A stretch of DNA of 64,000 bases from Diadema setosum (taxonomy: Eukaryota; Echinodermata; Echinoidea; Diadematoida; Diadematidae), in assembly GCF_964275005.1 (NCBI RefSeq), contig NC_092693.1, positions 19,585,206 to 19,649,205 of the forward strand, in the 5' to 3' direction. Position numbers and translations under genes: made by a program. Every line of letters begins with the position of its first letter. Position 1 is the first letter of the stretch. Positions 37,693 to 51,500 of this stretch are shown in pieces. The notes under the pieces are model-generated. The model did not search any database and was not told the DNA's origin. It was given only the letters and a program-made list of their open reading frames with translations.

Positions 37693-38049
37693 TTTTGTAT
37701 GTTTTCCCATCTCGCACCTGATGCCTTAAAGCAATGATTTTTATGTGTGTGCAAACCCTTTAGAGAGATCAGTGTGAGTCATTTTCTCACCAGCCAATTT
37801 GCATACTAGTGGTTTCGTCCAATATCACTACTGTATAGTATTTGATGAAATGTGAATCTTCACAAAATCATTCCTTCCATTGATACATGTATACATTGTA
37901 CATACATGTATGTAACCAATTGAAGACTAGTGCCAAGTATGCTCGGGCAGATGTCTGTGGGAATTACATGTTATAGCAAATCAGCTTCTTCTCAATATGT
38001 TAAAGTCCAGTACGTACATGTATATGAAACTTCAAGCATTTTATGTATC
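37693..38049. mobile_element. Decayed TTAA-type short element near 37,914-38,003
   Basis: TAACCAATTGAAGACTAGTG ... CTCAATATGTTAA matches the short element at 22,549 in order (TGAAGA-GAGT, CTCGGGCAG-TGTCT-TGGGAA, TCAGC-CTTCTCAAT) with many substitutions. An old copy. Confidence 0.65.
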
Positions 38050-38142
38050 TTAACCTGTTGTGGACGGACTGATTTTGCTACAACGCGCATTTCCCATCGA
38101 CACTTGCCCGAGTATATTTGGGACTCGTCCTCAACGGGTTGA
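38050..38142. mobile_element. TTAA-type short element, reverse orientation (93 bp)
   Basis: TTAACCTGTTGTGGACGGAC at the left and GGGACTCGTCCTCAACGGGT at the right; same length and order as 22,549-22,641 when reversed. The right TTAA has become TTGA. Confidence 0.78.
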
Positions 38143-41100
38143 TATTTTATTCTACCAGGCATTTCTTGAAATCAACTTGAATATGGTGCAGTGTTGTTTG
38201 CATCTTAAATAGAGATGAAGTTCAAAGTAATACATTCATAAGTTTTTCCCATTGTTGGTAATTGCACAGAGTTTATTTAATGTTTGATAAATGTAATATT
38301 CTTTACAAACTATCTTAACTTGTGGTAAAAAAACAGACTCTGTTGGAATTGAATTTATCCCATCAGTGTATTTCTAATAGGATGAAACATTTTGAGTAGA
38401 GCATGAATCAGAGAAAGAAAGGTAATTACCTATTAATGCCCCTTTGTTTATTGGAGAGATTTTTACTTAAATATTTAGCCTACATGTAGTGCTTGTAAAA
38501 TGATGTGAATGACATTACCTACAAAAAAGGGGGAGAAATTCAGCTTCGTGCTTTATGGAAATTTCCTTCCAAATACCAGGTAGATGAAGAATGTCTCCCT
38601 CTCAGTCTAAAATTGTACAGTAATGAATGCCAGTGTTGTGATGGCAAAGGTCACCATAATATTCCATGGGTAATGCCACAAGAGGGCTCACTTTGACTGC
38701 CATCGTAAATCAGCATCTCCTCAGTGAATGACTGGTTTGCAGGTGAGGCCTACGTTTGAGAGTCGAGATTAGATAACATTGTACTTCTTATCGCAAAAAC
38801 AAATAACAAAGACTCGGATGTTGTATGCGTAATAGTACACGCACACTGTGATAAGACATGACTAATTTTTGATGCACTTTAATATAAGATTTGATGACTC
38901 TGAAAGTGGGCTTCTTTACAGTCATGTAATTGTAAATACTGATCTTTCCTCACATAATTTGTCGATCGAATAAGTCAGAGTTTTTGCTTGTTTCTTGTCA
39001 CAAAAAAAAAAGAAGAGAAAATGGCTTGATGTCAACAAATCTCAAAGTTGTGATCTCATTTAGATAGATGCAGCACTAGATTTATTAATATCATCTGCAT
39101 ATTATTCCCACACACTGACTTGGTTTTTGTACTAAGTCACTACTATCGTACATTGTACAGTACATCTAGGCAGCTCTCTTGACTACATACATGTATATGT
39201 CCTGCTAGGACAGGCTTACAGTGTGTGATGTCAGCAACTGGATGTCAGAGTTTCTCAAAGACCTTTAATTTGAGAAATTGAAGGCCGTATTTGACTTGTT
39301 ATCTACACTGTATGAACATTTCAATATGGATTCCAAAATGACTACAATTACATGTAATTAGAATATAGCGAAATCATGATTCCAAGCTTATGTATGATAT
39401 CCAATAGCCATCTAATTTGAGGAATGACACCTAGGCCCCCCTATGTACAGTTTCATATTGTACATGCACAGCTGTACCTTATTTTCCATATTGATGGCAC
39501 TGGGAATTTTGCTTATTCATACACTGCAATTTTTGTCCCATCGTGCCACACTCTCCTTGCTTTTTATGCTATGAGGCACAAAGATGCATGAAAGATCATT
39601 TCATTTTTTTCTTCATTTTTTCCTTGCCTCAGGACAGAGGATGATACAGAGAAGCAGACTTCTATTTTCAATAGATAATTGGATTCCGTTGTAAAGAAGC
39701 TACAGATGTGGTTGTAATGGTCATTACCATCATACTTTTTTTTTTTTTTTTTTTTGTGAGTCCTTGTGGTGCTACTTTGATGTGTTCCTGTCCATGTGGC
39801 AAAGCCATTTGGAGCCGTTCCATATTATTTCCTTGTGCCAAGGAGTGATTATTTTCATAGATAAAGGATTCGTAAGAATTTCAAGGTATGATGAGGCATT
39901 GACAGCTTAGGAAAAGTGTATTTTCTGTATAATTCAAGAGCATGATATTATCATATGATATGCATAAGATATGACATTATATCAAATTATTGCATTTTCT
40001 TTAGTTAGAGGGCTAGAAAAGAACTAGCCATGACACTGTCGGGTGATGAAACTCTCAGAACTACATGTAGTTCTCAACAGAGAAAGTCATTATGTGTTCA
40101 GGTGTAATAAACAGTTTTGTCATATATTTTATGAAGAGGGTTTAAAGGCATAATTTACCCTTTGCAGATGAAACAAAAATTTAGGGAGTAAGGGATAGAG
40201 ACGACCAAACCTGTATAAATAATATCAATTATTGTTGAATATACAAAATGTGAACAACAGTTTTGATAAACATGTGTCTAGACTAAACTGTCTACAGTTA
40301 TGTTTTATTGAGGAAAATAGTGATATCTCCTTTTATTTTAGACTTCATTGCAAAATTTTTACATGGCAGGATGTTTTGTGATCAATACAACTGACCTACT
40401 CAAACATTTTTTTTTTTTTTTTTTAAATCACTGCTCCCAATGGTAAAGTGGACCTTTAAATGTGATCAACTCGACTTGTAACTGGAAAATCGTGTACATT
40501 TCCCATTGTGGGTAAAGTTTTATTTCACTGAACTCTGTATAACTTTTGAAGAAATTTTACTGTCAAACTCAGAGGGTCAAATCTTCAAAAGCTGATTACA
40601 GATGTGATGCATTTTATAGTCTCAAACTCATGCAAACAGTCCATTATTATGATACTAGATAGATGTGTTACGTCTCTGCTAAGAGAATTAACTTACAGTA
40701 TGTATTTATAGATACATGCTTTCTTTATCTTGTCTTACCTGTCAAAAGATCCATTTTACATGTTTGTGGAAATTGCGCCAAGAAGTAAAGATTGCATCTA
40801 GCCATAGAATATGTTACTGTCGTTCACAAATTTGTATGTAAATCAGCCTTTATTGCCTAAAATTGTATGCATCATTCCTGCTTTTGAAAAACCAGCATCC
40901 TGGCAATTTTGGCAATGGATGCAGCCCCATTCTGTGGCAGGTGATATTTCTAAATTGTGAAGTTTCGATCACAATGGGAAAACGGAAATGTGATTTCCCA
41001 TCGTCCGTCATTGCTTTCAGAAATCAACCCGCGGTTCTGCGATGATTCAGTCGTCATGGAAATATTGTCTTTGTGTGCACTCAGTCTTGCAGAAATTCAC

Positions 41101-42249
41101 CAAAGTGGTCATAAATGGTTGATGAAGAAAGAACACAGTTTCAGTACCAGAATAGCTGCAGGTCTGTGACTGGAAATATGTAAAACTTCTGCATCAACAT
41201 GCATGAAGGCCCATGCTTGGAGGCAATGTCAATGAATTCTTTGTGTCTCCGTTTTTTGTTTTGTTTTTTGTTTTTTTTTATCCATTAGTCAGCCATGGGC
41301 TGCTGTTCCAGAATGGTACTCACAATGATAAACATCCTGGATACCTATAGTATAGGGAGGGGTCTCTGTCAAGTTTTCAGTGTAGCCATGATCACAGCAG
41401 GATAGACCTCCCTTGATGTCTCCTTCACTTATTTCACTTCATGCTTTTTTTCACCGTCACAATCCAACAAAATTTTGGTACAAGCATTAATCGGACATAT
41501 TTGGCATCATAGGTATTAGAACGACACGTCACTCAAGAAATATTAGAAAAACAAAATCCCTTCAAACTGGGGCTGGTATATGAATCATGTTTTGCAATGC
41601 CATGCTGTTTGACTGAATCTGGCACAAAGTATGACTGTATCATTTGCAAAATCAAAGAAGAGTTAATCTCACAGATATTGTTCAGAAAATGTCTGGTGTC
41701 AGAGTAATCTGATCATTGGAGAATTAGCAAAAATTTGGCAAATACAAGAAAGTACCAACTGCCTGTTACACAAAGTCATCCATGATGGCATCTGATTTGA
41801 GACCCTTGCCTACTCTGTGTGTAGGATGTTTTTGCATTACTATCACTTTCATAAAAATAAGAGGGGTCTTATTTGTTTGTGTGATCTTGAATATAAACTT
41901 TTATGAATGTCTAGAATGTGCAGTATCATAGTATGCTGTAAAAGTCTGTGAGATCAGATTTAACAGCAAAGTGTACTTTTTACCTAACATGTGAATGATA
42001 GAAACATTTCACTTATTAAAATCTGAGGATTTTTATGCAAGTAATGCCACAATTTCATCTTCCATGATGAAGCTGATTGTTGAATCCACTGTGATATGAC
42101 TTGAGATATCATAGCGTTCTGTACACTTGAGGTGCTAATTACCCATTTCCTATTGAAAAAGAAAGGTTTTCATTATCTATGGTAAATTGAAATAATGTAC
42201 AATGTATAGAGATGAGGTATCTTGTTACAAGCTAGATCAGTACTTTTTA
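38143..42249. other. 4-kb stretch without a supported gene
   Basis: Unique AT-rich sequence with T runs (39,738-39,757, 40,407-40,424, 41,258-41,280). No frame longer than about 75 codons and no recognisable domain. Could be intron or intergenic DNA. Confidence 0.6.
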
Positions 42250-42412
42250 CAGTGGACTCCCGTTATAACGAAGTCCTTGGGACCGGCAGTTTTCTTTCGT
42301 TATAACTGAACAAATAAACAAAGAGCGGATAATTTTTCGGCCTGAATTTTTACTTCGTTGCAACCGGAATTTCGTTATAACTGTATTCGTTACTAATAAC
42401 GGGAGTGCACTG
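42250..42412. mobile_element. Short Tigger-derived element (163 bp)
   Basis: CAGTGGACTCCCGTTATAAC at the left and the complement of CAGTGCACTCCCGTTATTAG at the right, TA on both sides. The interior keeps GGGACCGGCAGTTTTCTTTC exactly as in the intact Tigger at 54,243. Internal-deletion derivative. Confidence 0.92.
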
Positions 42413-45039
42413 TATTTTGGCAGTGTTTTGCTAATGATTGAACTCTGTTCATGTCAGCATCAGGCAGGGACATGCAGCTGTACTTGTAGGATTGGGAAAA
42501 TGATGGAATTCAGTACATGATGCACTAATGGATAAGTCCATAAGTCACCAACAAGCATCTAAATTTCATTGCCATCCATTTCATGTAAAAAAAAAAAAAA
42601 AACTTAAATATTATCAGCATCTACATGGGACACTCTCGGTGGAAAGCTGAGAAGCGAAGCATGAAATGAATTCTATGTTTCGTAAAACTGTAACCACATT
42701 TCATTAATCATTCATAGTGTACTGCTGCTGACGGAGATAGATCACTGTGATGGGGAGAAGAGCATGGAAAAAAAAGACAGTGATTGAGGGTCCTGAAATA
42801 GAGAAACCAGCTTTAGCATTGTATTGTTTTGTGTCTGCCTATCCCAGGGGGCACCGCCTGGCCAAGATAGACTGCCAGCATATGCCTATGACTCAGCGGG
42901 GCTCAGATGAATTTATATTCTCCTTCCCCAACCCCATTCTCCTTCTTCCCTTTTCATTAATTCCCCGTCTTAGTCCAATAAATATCCTCTTTCCTTTTCT
43001 TTTGTCATTTGCCTATGATGACATTTTTTTTTTTCTTTGACCCTGAGTTACTCTGGCAATTCGGACGAAAAGTCAATAATTTCCCTTTGAGAACATTTAC
43101 ACTTGCAGCATTTGTTGTGTGCATAGGAAAGGAGGCGTGCTATTGACATTGTGAAATATGCAGTTTGTCATTGATCCATGAGGGTGGATGTATTGTGGTA
43201 TTTTGGTAGGTTATGATGCTGTACATTGTATGTCTCGGCTTCTTATTCAGTGTATGTTTGTGTGTGTGTGTGTGTGTGTTCATGAGTGGGTGCGTATTGA
43301 CAGAACAGTTTTGGTATTTACTTACAATGTACACTTGTTCTCCAGTGTAAACACAAGTCTATGGCCCAAAGTTTATGAATAAATGACCTTGTTTGTTGTC
43401 AGTTTTGTACAGAATTTAATGAAACATATCAAAGACATCTTATTTGCACACAAAACACTTCATTTTCCTCTTCCGTTGTCTATCTTATTGAGAACTGGCT
43501 TAAAAACGCAATGTTTATAGAATACTCAGAGCTCTGTGTACCTGTGCATATATTGTACCTGTGCATATATGTACAATGTATTGTGTTGTACAGGCTATTC
43601 AGTGCAAAATGTGCGCTATTGGCATGTGAGAATAGTATGTGTGAAGGCAAACCTTGTAATTGAGAATTGCTATGAGGCTGTCTTGGAGAGCAAGATACAC
43701 TATGTAGTACAATATTGTCTTTCAAGTAACCCTAAAAAGATGTCAAGAGTTACTGTGAACAAAGGCCGTAGAACCATTAGAATGACAAAATATTTGAAAG
43801 GAATGATCCTGAAGTTTCATTCAATGTTTTGTCAGATTTGATACAATGCAGGGAATAATTTTCGAACTCAAATTCAATTAAAGCAATTTCATCTGATGAA
43901 TGATTCAGCATCCTGTACATTTCTCTGGAAGAAAACTGCTAGACAAAAGACAATTTATGTAGCAGTGGTATACAAATTCATGACATGTTGTGATGCAATA
44001 CCACGAAAATTACTCCCTGCAGTGAAAGGTCATATTACCTTTAATCATATTTTGACTGTTTTCATCAATGATTTGTTGGTCGACCTGATGAAAGCCGAGT
44101 CAAAAGGGATATTCACAAATGAATGAAAATAGTTCGTGCTATAGTCACATAACAAAAATTTTGAGTTTGAATGCAAAGATAGATTATAAATGCCATATTA
44201 AATGTTTTTTTTTTTTTTAAAGTAAGGTCAACATTGAATAGAGAGAGTTTGTAAAGTCATTTTCAACGATACTGCACTCATTACATAACTAGAAATATTT
44301 TTGAAGGTACCTTTTGAATGACTATGTATATCAAAATTATTTACGCCCTACTTTGTTTTGTTTTTTTCAGCAGATTTAATCTCATATCACAAATTAATGA
44401 AGATTGATATAGTGTTGTTGTTTTTTTTTTCTCATAAATTCTCCATATAATAAATTTCATAAAGCAGAAGTGCAATCTTGACCTTCCATCCCAGACATTG
44501 TCCTTGGTTTAATTTGACTGTATACGTTTTAAAATGAGTTCAAAAGATAACATCAAGTTCACATTTTTTTTTCAACACAAATGGATGGAAAATTATTTTC
44601 TCGCCCACCTCGAGGGTCAAACTGCAGGTCAAGTGAGCATATGCTAATAGAGCAGTGCATCAATGAACTTTATACTGGTAGGTTACTTATTGAAATACAT
44701 ATGTACTCTGAATACCATGGAAGTAAGGACTTCCTCTGTTTCAGAAGTCATTTGGTAAAAGTGCATTGTTGACATATCATGAGATTACTGGGTATAGTTG
44801 GAAGAAAAAAAAATACAAGCACCTGTTTGAAAAAGTTTGAAATATGCGAAGGGACATTTGATGCAAACAACAAAGAGTGGTATGTGAGCAATGTTTACGC
44901 ATAGGCTGATACGTTCAATGACTCACTTGCCATTTATTTCATTGTCCATAAGGCCTGTATGAAAGGATTTTTGTAAGTTTTATATGAATAGAAGTTTAGG
45001 TTCCACAGGTTTGACCCATCAAGCTCCAGAAACCACATT
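42413..45039. other. 2.6-kb stretch without a supported gene
   Basis: Unique AT-rich sequence with a short GT run at 43,259-43,279 and several A/T runs. Short frames have no similarity. Confidence 0.6.
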
Positions 45040-45352
45040 GGCCCGAATTCACGAAGGTGGTACAAATGAAACCATGGTTTAAACCATGGACAAAAACCAT
45101 GGAATGCCAAGTGTCGCATGAGATGTGTAGTATTTCATCGATGAAATGATTATTTTGTAAAGAAATGACAACATTTTGTAACTAAATGAACATTTCGTCC
45201 ACGAAATGATAATTTCGTTAACGAAACAGTCATTTTGTCAACGAAATGACCAATTTCGTAACGAAATATTCCGTTTGACACTCGGCGCTCCATGATTTTT
45301 GTCCATGGTTTAGACCATGGTTTCGTTTGTACCACCTTCGTGAATTCGGGCC
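45040..45352. mobile_element. GGCCCGAATTCACGAAGGTGG foldback element (313 bp)
   Basis: Ends GGCCCGAATTCACGAAGGTG and its exact complement; inner palindromes AAACCATGGTTTAAACCATG. The centre (about 45,134-45,275) is a tandem of ACGAAATGA-type units about 17-18 bp long. ATT on both sides may be a three-base target duplication, as in PIF/Harbinger elements. Confidence 0.87.
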
Positions 45353-48081
45353 ATTGTGGTTTATTGCAGTAGGTGCTTGTTTGGATTTTTATTTTTCTAA
45401 TTTGTCAGTTTGCCTCTGGACATCCGAGTCTCGGTAGTGATGCAGTAATGGAAGCCAGCAACAATTCTGAAACCAACATGGCTGCTGGGGATGTTTTTTT
45501 CTCTCTTTTTTTTTGGGGGGGGGGGGGAGGGGGATTGCTGGTTGCCAGAAATGTCAGTATTTTTTTTTTCTTCCAAGAAATTGGCTAGAACCCTAGGGAG
45601 TGCACCTGTTTGTGCATGAAATGAGACCCCATCCCCCTTTGCTGCCAGCAATGCAGGAAACATCTCCATGGCGATCTCCATGGGCCTCCCTCCTATTGTG
45701 GGAGAGAGCAGAACAAACAGCCAGTTGTCCCTTCCATATTTGTACTCACCGTAAGCCAGGGCCGTAAGAGAAATGTACACTCTTGCTCTCCAGCCCTGTG
45801 TTTTAGAGATGACTTGTGAGGTTCTTTAGATGCGAAGATTAACGCATGATTCTCAATATGTTGTGATGTTACATTTGTTTTTGAAGTAATATGGCAGTAA
45901 CTGTATAAAACATTGATGATGACTTTGCAGTTGTGTATCTCCAACTAGCTTTGTAAACAAATCACTTTATTGTGTGAGGCCAAATCCAATAAGAAGAACA
46001 CACCTTTGAAAACTCTTCATCATGAAGAAACTACCCTGTTATTTCAGACTCTTATATTCTGTGTTGTGACTAATTTTGAATACAAACTTGCCTGTGCGGT
46101 CTCTTTGTATATGTGCCATGCTGCAAATTTTTAGGCCTCCTCAACCATGCATACTGTAGGACCTACAACATATTTAATTTTCATGCAAATGGACAGAGTA
46201 TTGCCCAAGGGTAATCATACTGGTATATAACCCGACCAGAATTTGAAGCCGCTGATTTGAGGCCACATACAATTGTACATATGGCACCATTTCAGATGCT
46301 ATGCATTTCATTGCATACCTGGTAATCACTTTTTACACATAATCAGTATGCATGAAGGTATGCATTATCAGCATTTTTGTTTTCTTTTTTCTCCCTGTTT
46401 GATGATGATCACGATTATCTTCATCATAATCATCACCATTTGATTGTATTCATCAGCGTTAGTAGGAGCAGTAGCAGGATCTATCTGTTTGGTTGTTTTA
46501 TGTTAACATATTTATTTTTTGTACTTGTATGAGAGCTAACTATATTTACCTTTGCCGCTATGTTGATATGCCCAGTTTAAGAAAAGTATCCTTTAGTATA
46601 AAAGTGGTCTTGACTATGAATGATATACAGGATATGGGAAATAGCACAATAATTTGATTCTGAGAGGAGAATGATTTTCCACCATTGTGCAACCTCTGCC
46701 AATGACATGGTACAATATCCAGTCTGTCTCAATATCTGACGGTTGTTGTTGTTGTTCAGACACAAGCTGCCTCGTGTTGGATGTAGTAAATATTTATGAA
46801 GACTTCCTGGTAATCAACAAAGACAACAACAACAACAACAAAATAGCATGCAAGGGGTTGCTATTATAATTTCTCATTAGGAGAGGAAGCCAGCTGGGCC
46901 GCTTAGGAATCACTGTGATGTGTGCTCCGTTGCCATTGTTACCAGTCTTGTTTGTCTCCTTCTGGTGTACATATAGCCCTACGTACATGCCCCAGTGTGG
47001 ATGCACTTGAAATAGGGATCATTGACGCAATAACCTTGACTCGGTGGACGGGAGGTAGGTCTTCTTTGTGGGAGGATTTCATGAGATGTAAGAAAGAGAA
47101 GCAAAGGTCTCTCTCTTTCTCTCATCAAGACTTGTTTTGCATCCTCGGGAGCTCTGTCTTGTCTGCAACAATGGAGAATGCATCAATGACGCCCTCACCC
47201 CCGTCATTGCAGAATCATTCACGATTGATTAAAACCTTTCTTTCTATTTTTTTTTTCTTTCTTTTTTGGCCATTAACAATGTTTTTATCGATATTTATGG
47301 AGCTATCTGCGGGTCCTCGTATAATGCATTACGAGTTTTCTCTTCCCCATTGATGTGCCAAAGATTGATCGAAGCTGACTATTTTAAGGTCCACAGTCTC
47401 CATAGGAGCGCACGTACACACCCATGCTTCACTTCATGTTAGCCTCAGTACAAGACAGTGGAGCTCTTTGGCTTGATCTTGCTATCAAGATATGATGCTA
47501 TAATGTTTCTACAATTGTACGTCATCTTTCTTAATTTTAAAGGGGTAAGATCATACATATTTTACACAGCCTTTTTTTTTCTTTTGAGGTTAATTAGTCA
47601 GTAGCCCTAAAACTGCAAACTAATATGTTCCATATATACCCATTTTACTTGCTTTTATATATTCATGCACAACAGCTGCTAGATGGGTATGTGGCAACAT
47701 TTCTTGGAGGCCTACATTGTATGACTTGTTGATGTTGTCACTGATTTTGGGAATTGTTGAGATCCCTAGTGCTGTTAAGTATAAAGGAGCTTTCAAATTT
47801 TTTTTAATGATTTTGATGGCTAAAATTAGAAAGTTTACAAGATTATGTCCCAGGGAGCAGGCCTACCTACATGCATGCAGAAGGATGGCCTAAGGTTGTT
47901 TTTAGTATTCAGCAGTAAATATTAACTCTTGGGCATTTTCTGCTTTGTTTAGGTAAAGATAGAGAAAAACACTTCCTTCAAACTGTCTTCTTTTGGTATG
48001 ACATAAAGAGAGTACTGTCCGTGTCATCCATCAATGTTTTGTACATCCAACACATGCATAGATCCTATATGCATGTATATA
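45353..48081. other. 2.7-kb stretch without a supported gene
   Basis: Contains a T run followed by a G run (45,504-45,533) that inflates open frames, a GTT run (46,742-46,755) and a matching CAA run (46,824-46,840). Frames near 45,400-45,780 and 46,922-47,353 have no recognisable domain. Confidence 0.55.
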
Positions 48082-48521
48082 CAGATCGACCTCGATTATC
48101 TGGCCTCCTGTTATCCGGAAATCTCTATTATCCGGACGCGTTCACGCAGTGAAGAACTTTTTTTTTTTTTCCATCCAAAAATTGAGAAAAAACAGTGACT
48201 TTAACATCTTTTCATGGATCTATTTCACTAATTTCATAAGATGTGCATGATAAGTAAATTTCTCATATCTAATGAGGTAAAACATGTATGATTTTCACAT
48301 AAAGATATACTTTATTTTTGTGAAGAAGGGACTACAATTTTGCGCAGGCTAGCATAGATTACACCACCGTTTCGGGGTACACTACCTGCCTAGTTGCCAG
48401 TGCACTGGGACGGCAGCTTGGACGGCAGCTATACATTAACATTGTGTCTCCCATATCCGGCCAATTTGCTTATCCAGATGAACGCCGGTCCCGACATGGC
48501 CGGATAATCGAGGTCGAATTG
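48082..48521. mobile_element. Pogo-like element with CGACCTCGATTATC ends (440 bp)
   Basis: Left CAGATCGACCTCGATTATCT, right complement of CAATTCGACCTCGATTATCC, with TA on both sides. Subterminal ATCCGG motifs occur inward of both ends. No transposase. The pattern (TA duplication, CA ends, subterminal motif repeats) fits pogo/Tigger elements of a second family. Confidence 0.85.
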
Positions 48522-51500
48522 TATTACGATATGTTATAGGTCAATCCCTAAGCCAGAATTTTGTTCTCTTGTAAGTCATATTGATAAAGAGCGAGACTAA
48601 ATGATAAAAGGCTGGTTTCTTTCATGCTGCATAAATGAATGCAGCTGCCTCAAACTGATGTAGACGGAGAGAGTGGATTACCTTTGAACTCGACATTCAA
48701 GATGCAGGAAAGGCCTGTCTTATGAAAGGAATTTACATTTGTCGTCGGCAGTGTTCAAGAGTGAGAGAGAGTGGAAAAATGTTGTGTAGTATTAGGATAC
48801 GTGTACACATGGCAGAGGAGAATGATGTGGACTGACAGTGTATTGTCAATCCTTTGGATTTTCTTTTGTATTGGTCTGTTCTGTTTTTGGGAGCCAGATG
48901 ACTTGTGAAGCTGCAGGGATCCACTGTGACCTGCCAGCACAGATGTGACTCAGGTGGCACAGAGTGGTGCTGATGGAAGGGGTCATGACCCGGCACATAC
49001 CAATCCACCACATCCTTGTCTATCCGGCCCATTGGCCACTAGTCTCCATTCCATGCCCGTTCAATTTTTCATTTCCCGGAATACCCGCGGCAGGTTTACA
49101 GTAAAGCTAGTTCGTAGTGTTACATGCAAATTGTCAACCATTTCTCGCAGCTATGTCATGGTAGCAAGCTCCGCACTGGACCAGCAATTACAACGATCAA
49201 TCTGCAATGCTTTGTATTCAGTAAATGCTGATGATCAGTCAGTGATTGCTAATGTACTCCGCAGGCGAAGGTCTCCAGGAAAGCTTTGGCGTGCAATGTG
49301 CTGCTCTAAATCGTATGTAGATGAGAATGTCCAAAAGCTACACCAATGTCCTGTCTCTTCTGATAGTGGTAGAGTTTGCAATAATAGCAGCAATGAAAAC
49401 ATGGCTGCTCTGATGAAAAAAAAAAAGGAACACCCATAGTCATATTAGACTTATAAAGATTATACAGATTATAAAGCAGTATATTACAGAGCAAAGGTAT
49501 CAGAAACTTGTGTCTTCTGCTGAGGCAGAATTGCCATTTTTTGTTGTTGTTGTATGTTTCAAAATGAATGAAAGTGGCCCCTTTTGGTCAGCTTTGCAAA
49601 TCTTTCCTCCAGAAATATTGATTTAGACTTCCTTGAGATATCTAACACACTAGATTCAATCATAATATGTCCAGTTTGCAGAGTTTTTGTCCCACAAAAT
49701 ATGTTGTAATTGTGTGTGCAGGTACTGTATATTAAGGTGTGTGTGGGGGGGGGGGGGGGAGAGGTGGCTACTGTAGTCTGATGTGGAACAACACCCTGCA
49801 TACTACATGCAGTAAAAGGTGCCAAGTGCAAGTGTAATGTATGGCATTCCCCAAAGAGTTATGCCAGGTCGTGTGAAATGTCACGACAGGACATGAAAAG
49901 GGGAATGGGGCTCAGCGGCGTGGCTATAAGGAGCGCTAGGAGATTGCGAGTGCTGCCGTGTGCCAGCCAAGCGTGCAGTAAAATGTGGAGGCTTACACAA
50001 GATCTGGGCTCGGTTTCGTAAACATCTTTGCAACATGTACAACCTAGAGTAATTGCAGTTGCCATGGTAATCACCTAGTGACAGTTCCATCAACTGTGAG
50101 CACTTAATAGAGTTGTTGTCATGATGACTGTATGTTGCAGTGATTTTAAGTAGGGTTACATGTATGAAACAAGGCTCAAACCGTTGCCACCCGCTGCGTG
50201 CCTCATCATCACTCATGAAGTGAAACAATATGACGCCCTCATAATATTCATATTATCAGATGGCCCATTGTGTTTGGTTCATCCTTTGGGATGTTTACAA
50301 GTATATCTAGATGACCATTATACCTGTTCTACAATATGAATCACACAAATATGAATTTATGTATGCAGGTTTATATGATAAATTTTTATTAGATTTTTGT
50401 ATTTGTTCATTCGTATCTTTATATCATTTGTTGATTTGTTCTCAATTTTTTGTTTCATAATACATGGCTCTGGTTAAAAAGATATGTATTTATTTCTCTT
50501 GCAATTATGTGAGTCTGTAATAAACTACAGCATCATGGGGAAGGGGAGATTGTTCTGCTTAAAGATAAAATCATTTTATTATTTGTGTAGGAAATATCAG
50601 CATCGAAAACAGTCATCCTTACGTTGTATTCTCATAAATCACTCACCCTGAAAAGTAATTCATTTCTGCCCTGCAGCGGCATCCGCCAAATTAAAAGATT
50701 AGGAAGGCCCTACATAATGAGTGATCACCCAATTCTACTTCAAGTTGCTTCTCTTTCATTATTCTATGAAAGATAATATTTCAGCATGTGTACACAGAAA
50801 GTTAAACCAAAATGAGCTGAGTAATGAACATGTTATATTTCACTATAATAAAGGTGGTTGTAATAGTCTTGATTGCATTTGTTCAGGAGCTTTTTACTCA
50901 ATAACAAATAAATGACTATAAAGTATGATTAAATTGTATTTTTCTTCTACATTAAACACAATGTAACCAGTTGCTAAAGAGTAAATTGTGCATGTAACAA
51001 AATATATAGTGCTTTTTGAAAACGCTGACTCGCTTTTTCCAGAAAACGATGTATGCATGAAATATCCTTGTATTAACAAATGGCTTTCACCCTGCAATTT
51101 CTTATACTCCAGGGGAGAAGAAAATGACTGTATTGACAAGGCAGCCATTAGATTTCCAAGTAAATGCAAGCCGCAGAGTGGTGTGGTAATATAACCAATG
51201 TGAAAAGAAAGGATCGACAGGTTGTTCCGAACACTTAAAAAATCCATTGATATAAATCCCCATGCAGCGATGGAGTTTGCTCCACCTGCAAGTGAAAAAA
51301 GAAAAAAAGGAACATTAAACTACATAGATTTGTACTCAAATACAGCCCCAGGTGCTCATGCTATACTGTGCTGATCTTTTTTAAAAGCAAGGTGAGGGTG
51401 GGATACATCAGTGGTGTCTCAATAAATACAAATGATGAATTGATTTAGCTTATTGTTTGTAAATCTGTCTGCTCACTACTACAGAGGTGAACAGACATAC

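Noticed and set aside
45397..45780. 127-codon minus-strand open frame
   Set aside because: Crosses the adjacent T and G homopolymers (poly-Pro/Lys segment) and shows no family similarity.
48945..49439. 164-codon plus-strand open frame
   Set aside because: No recognisable domain, no codon or splice support, and it ends in a poly-Lys A run.
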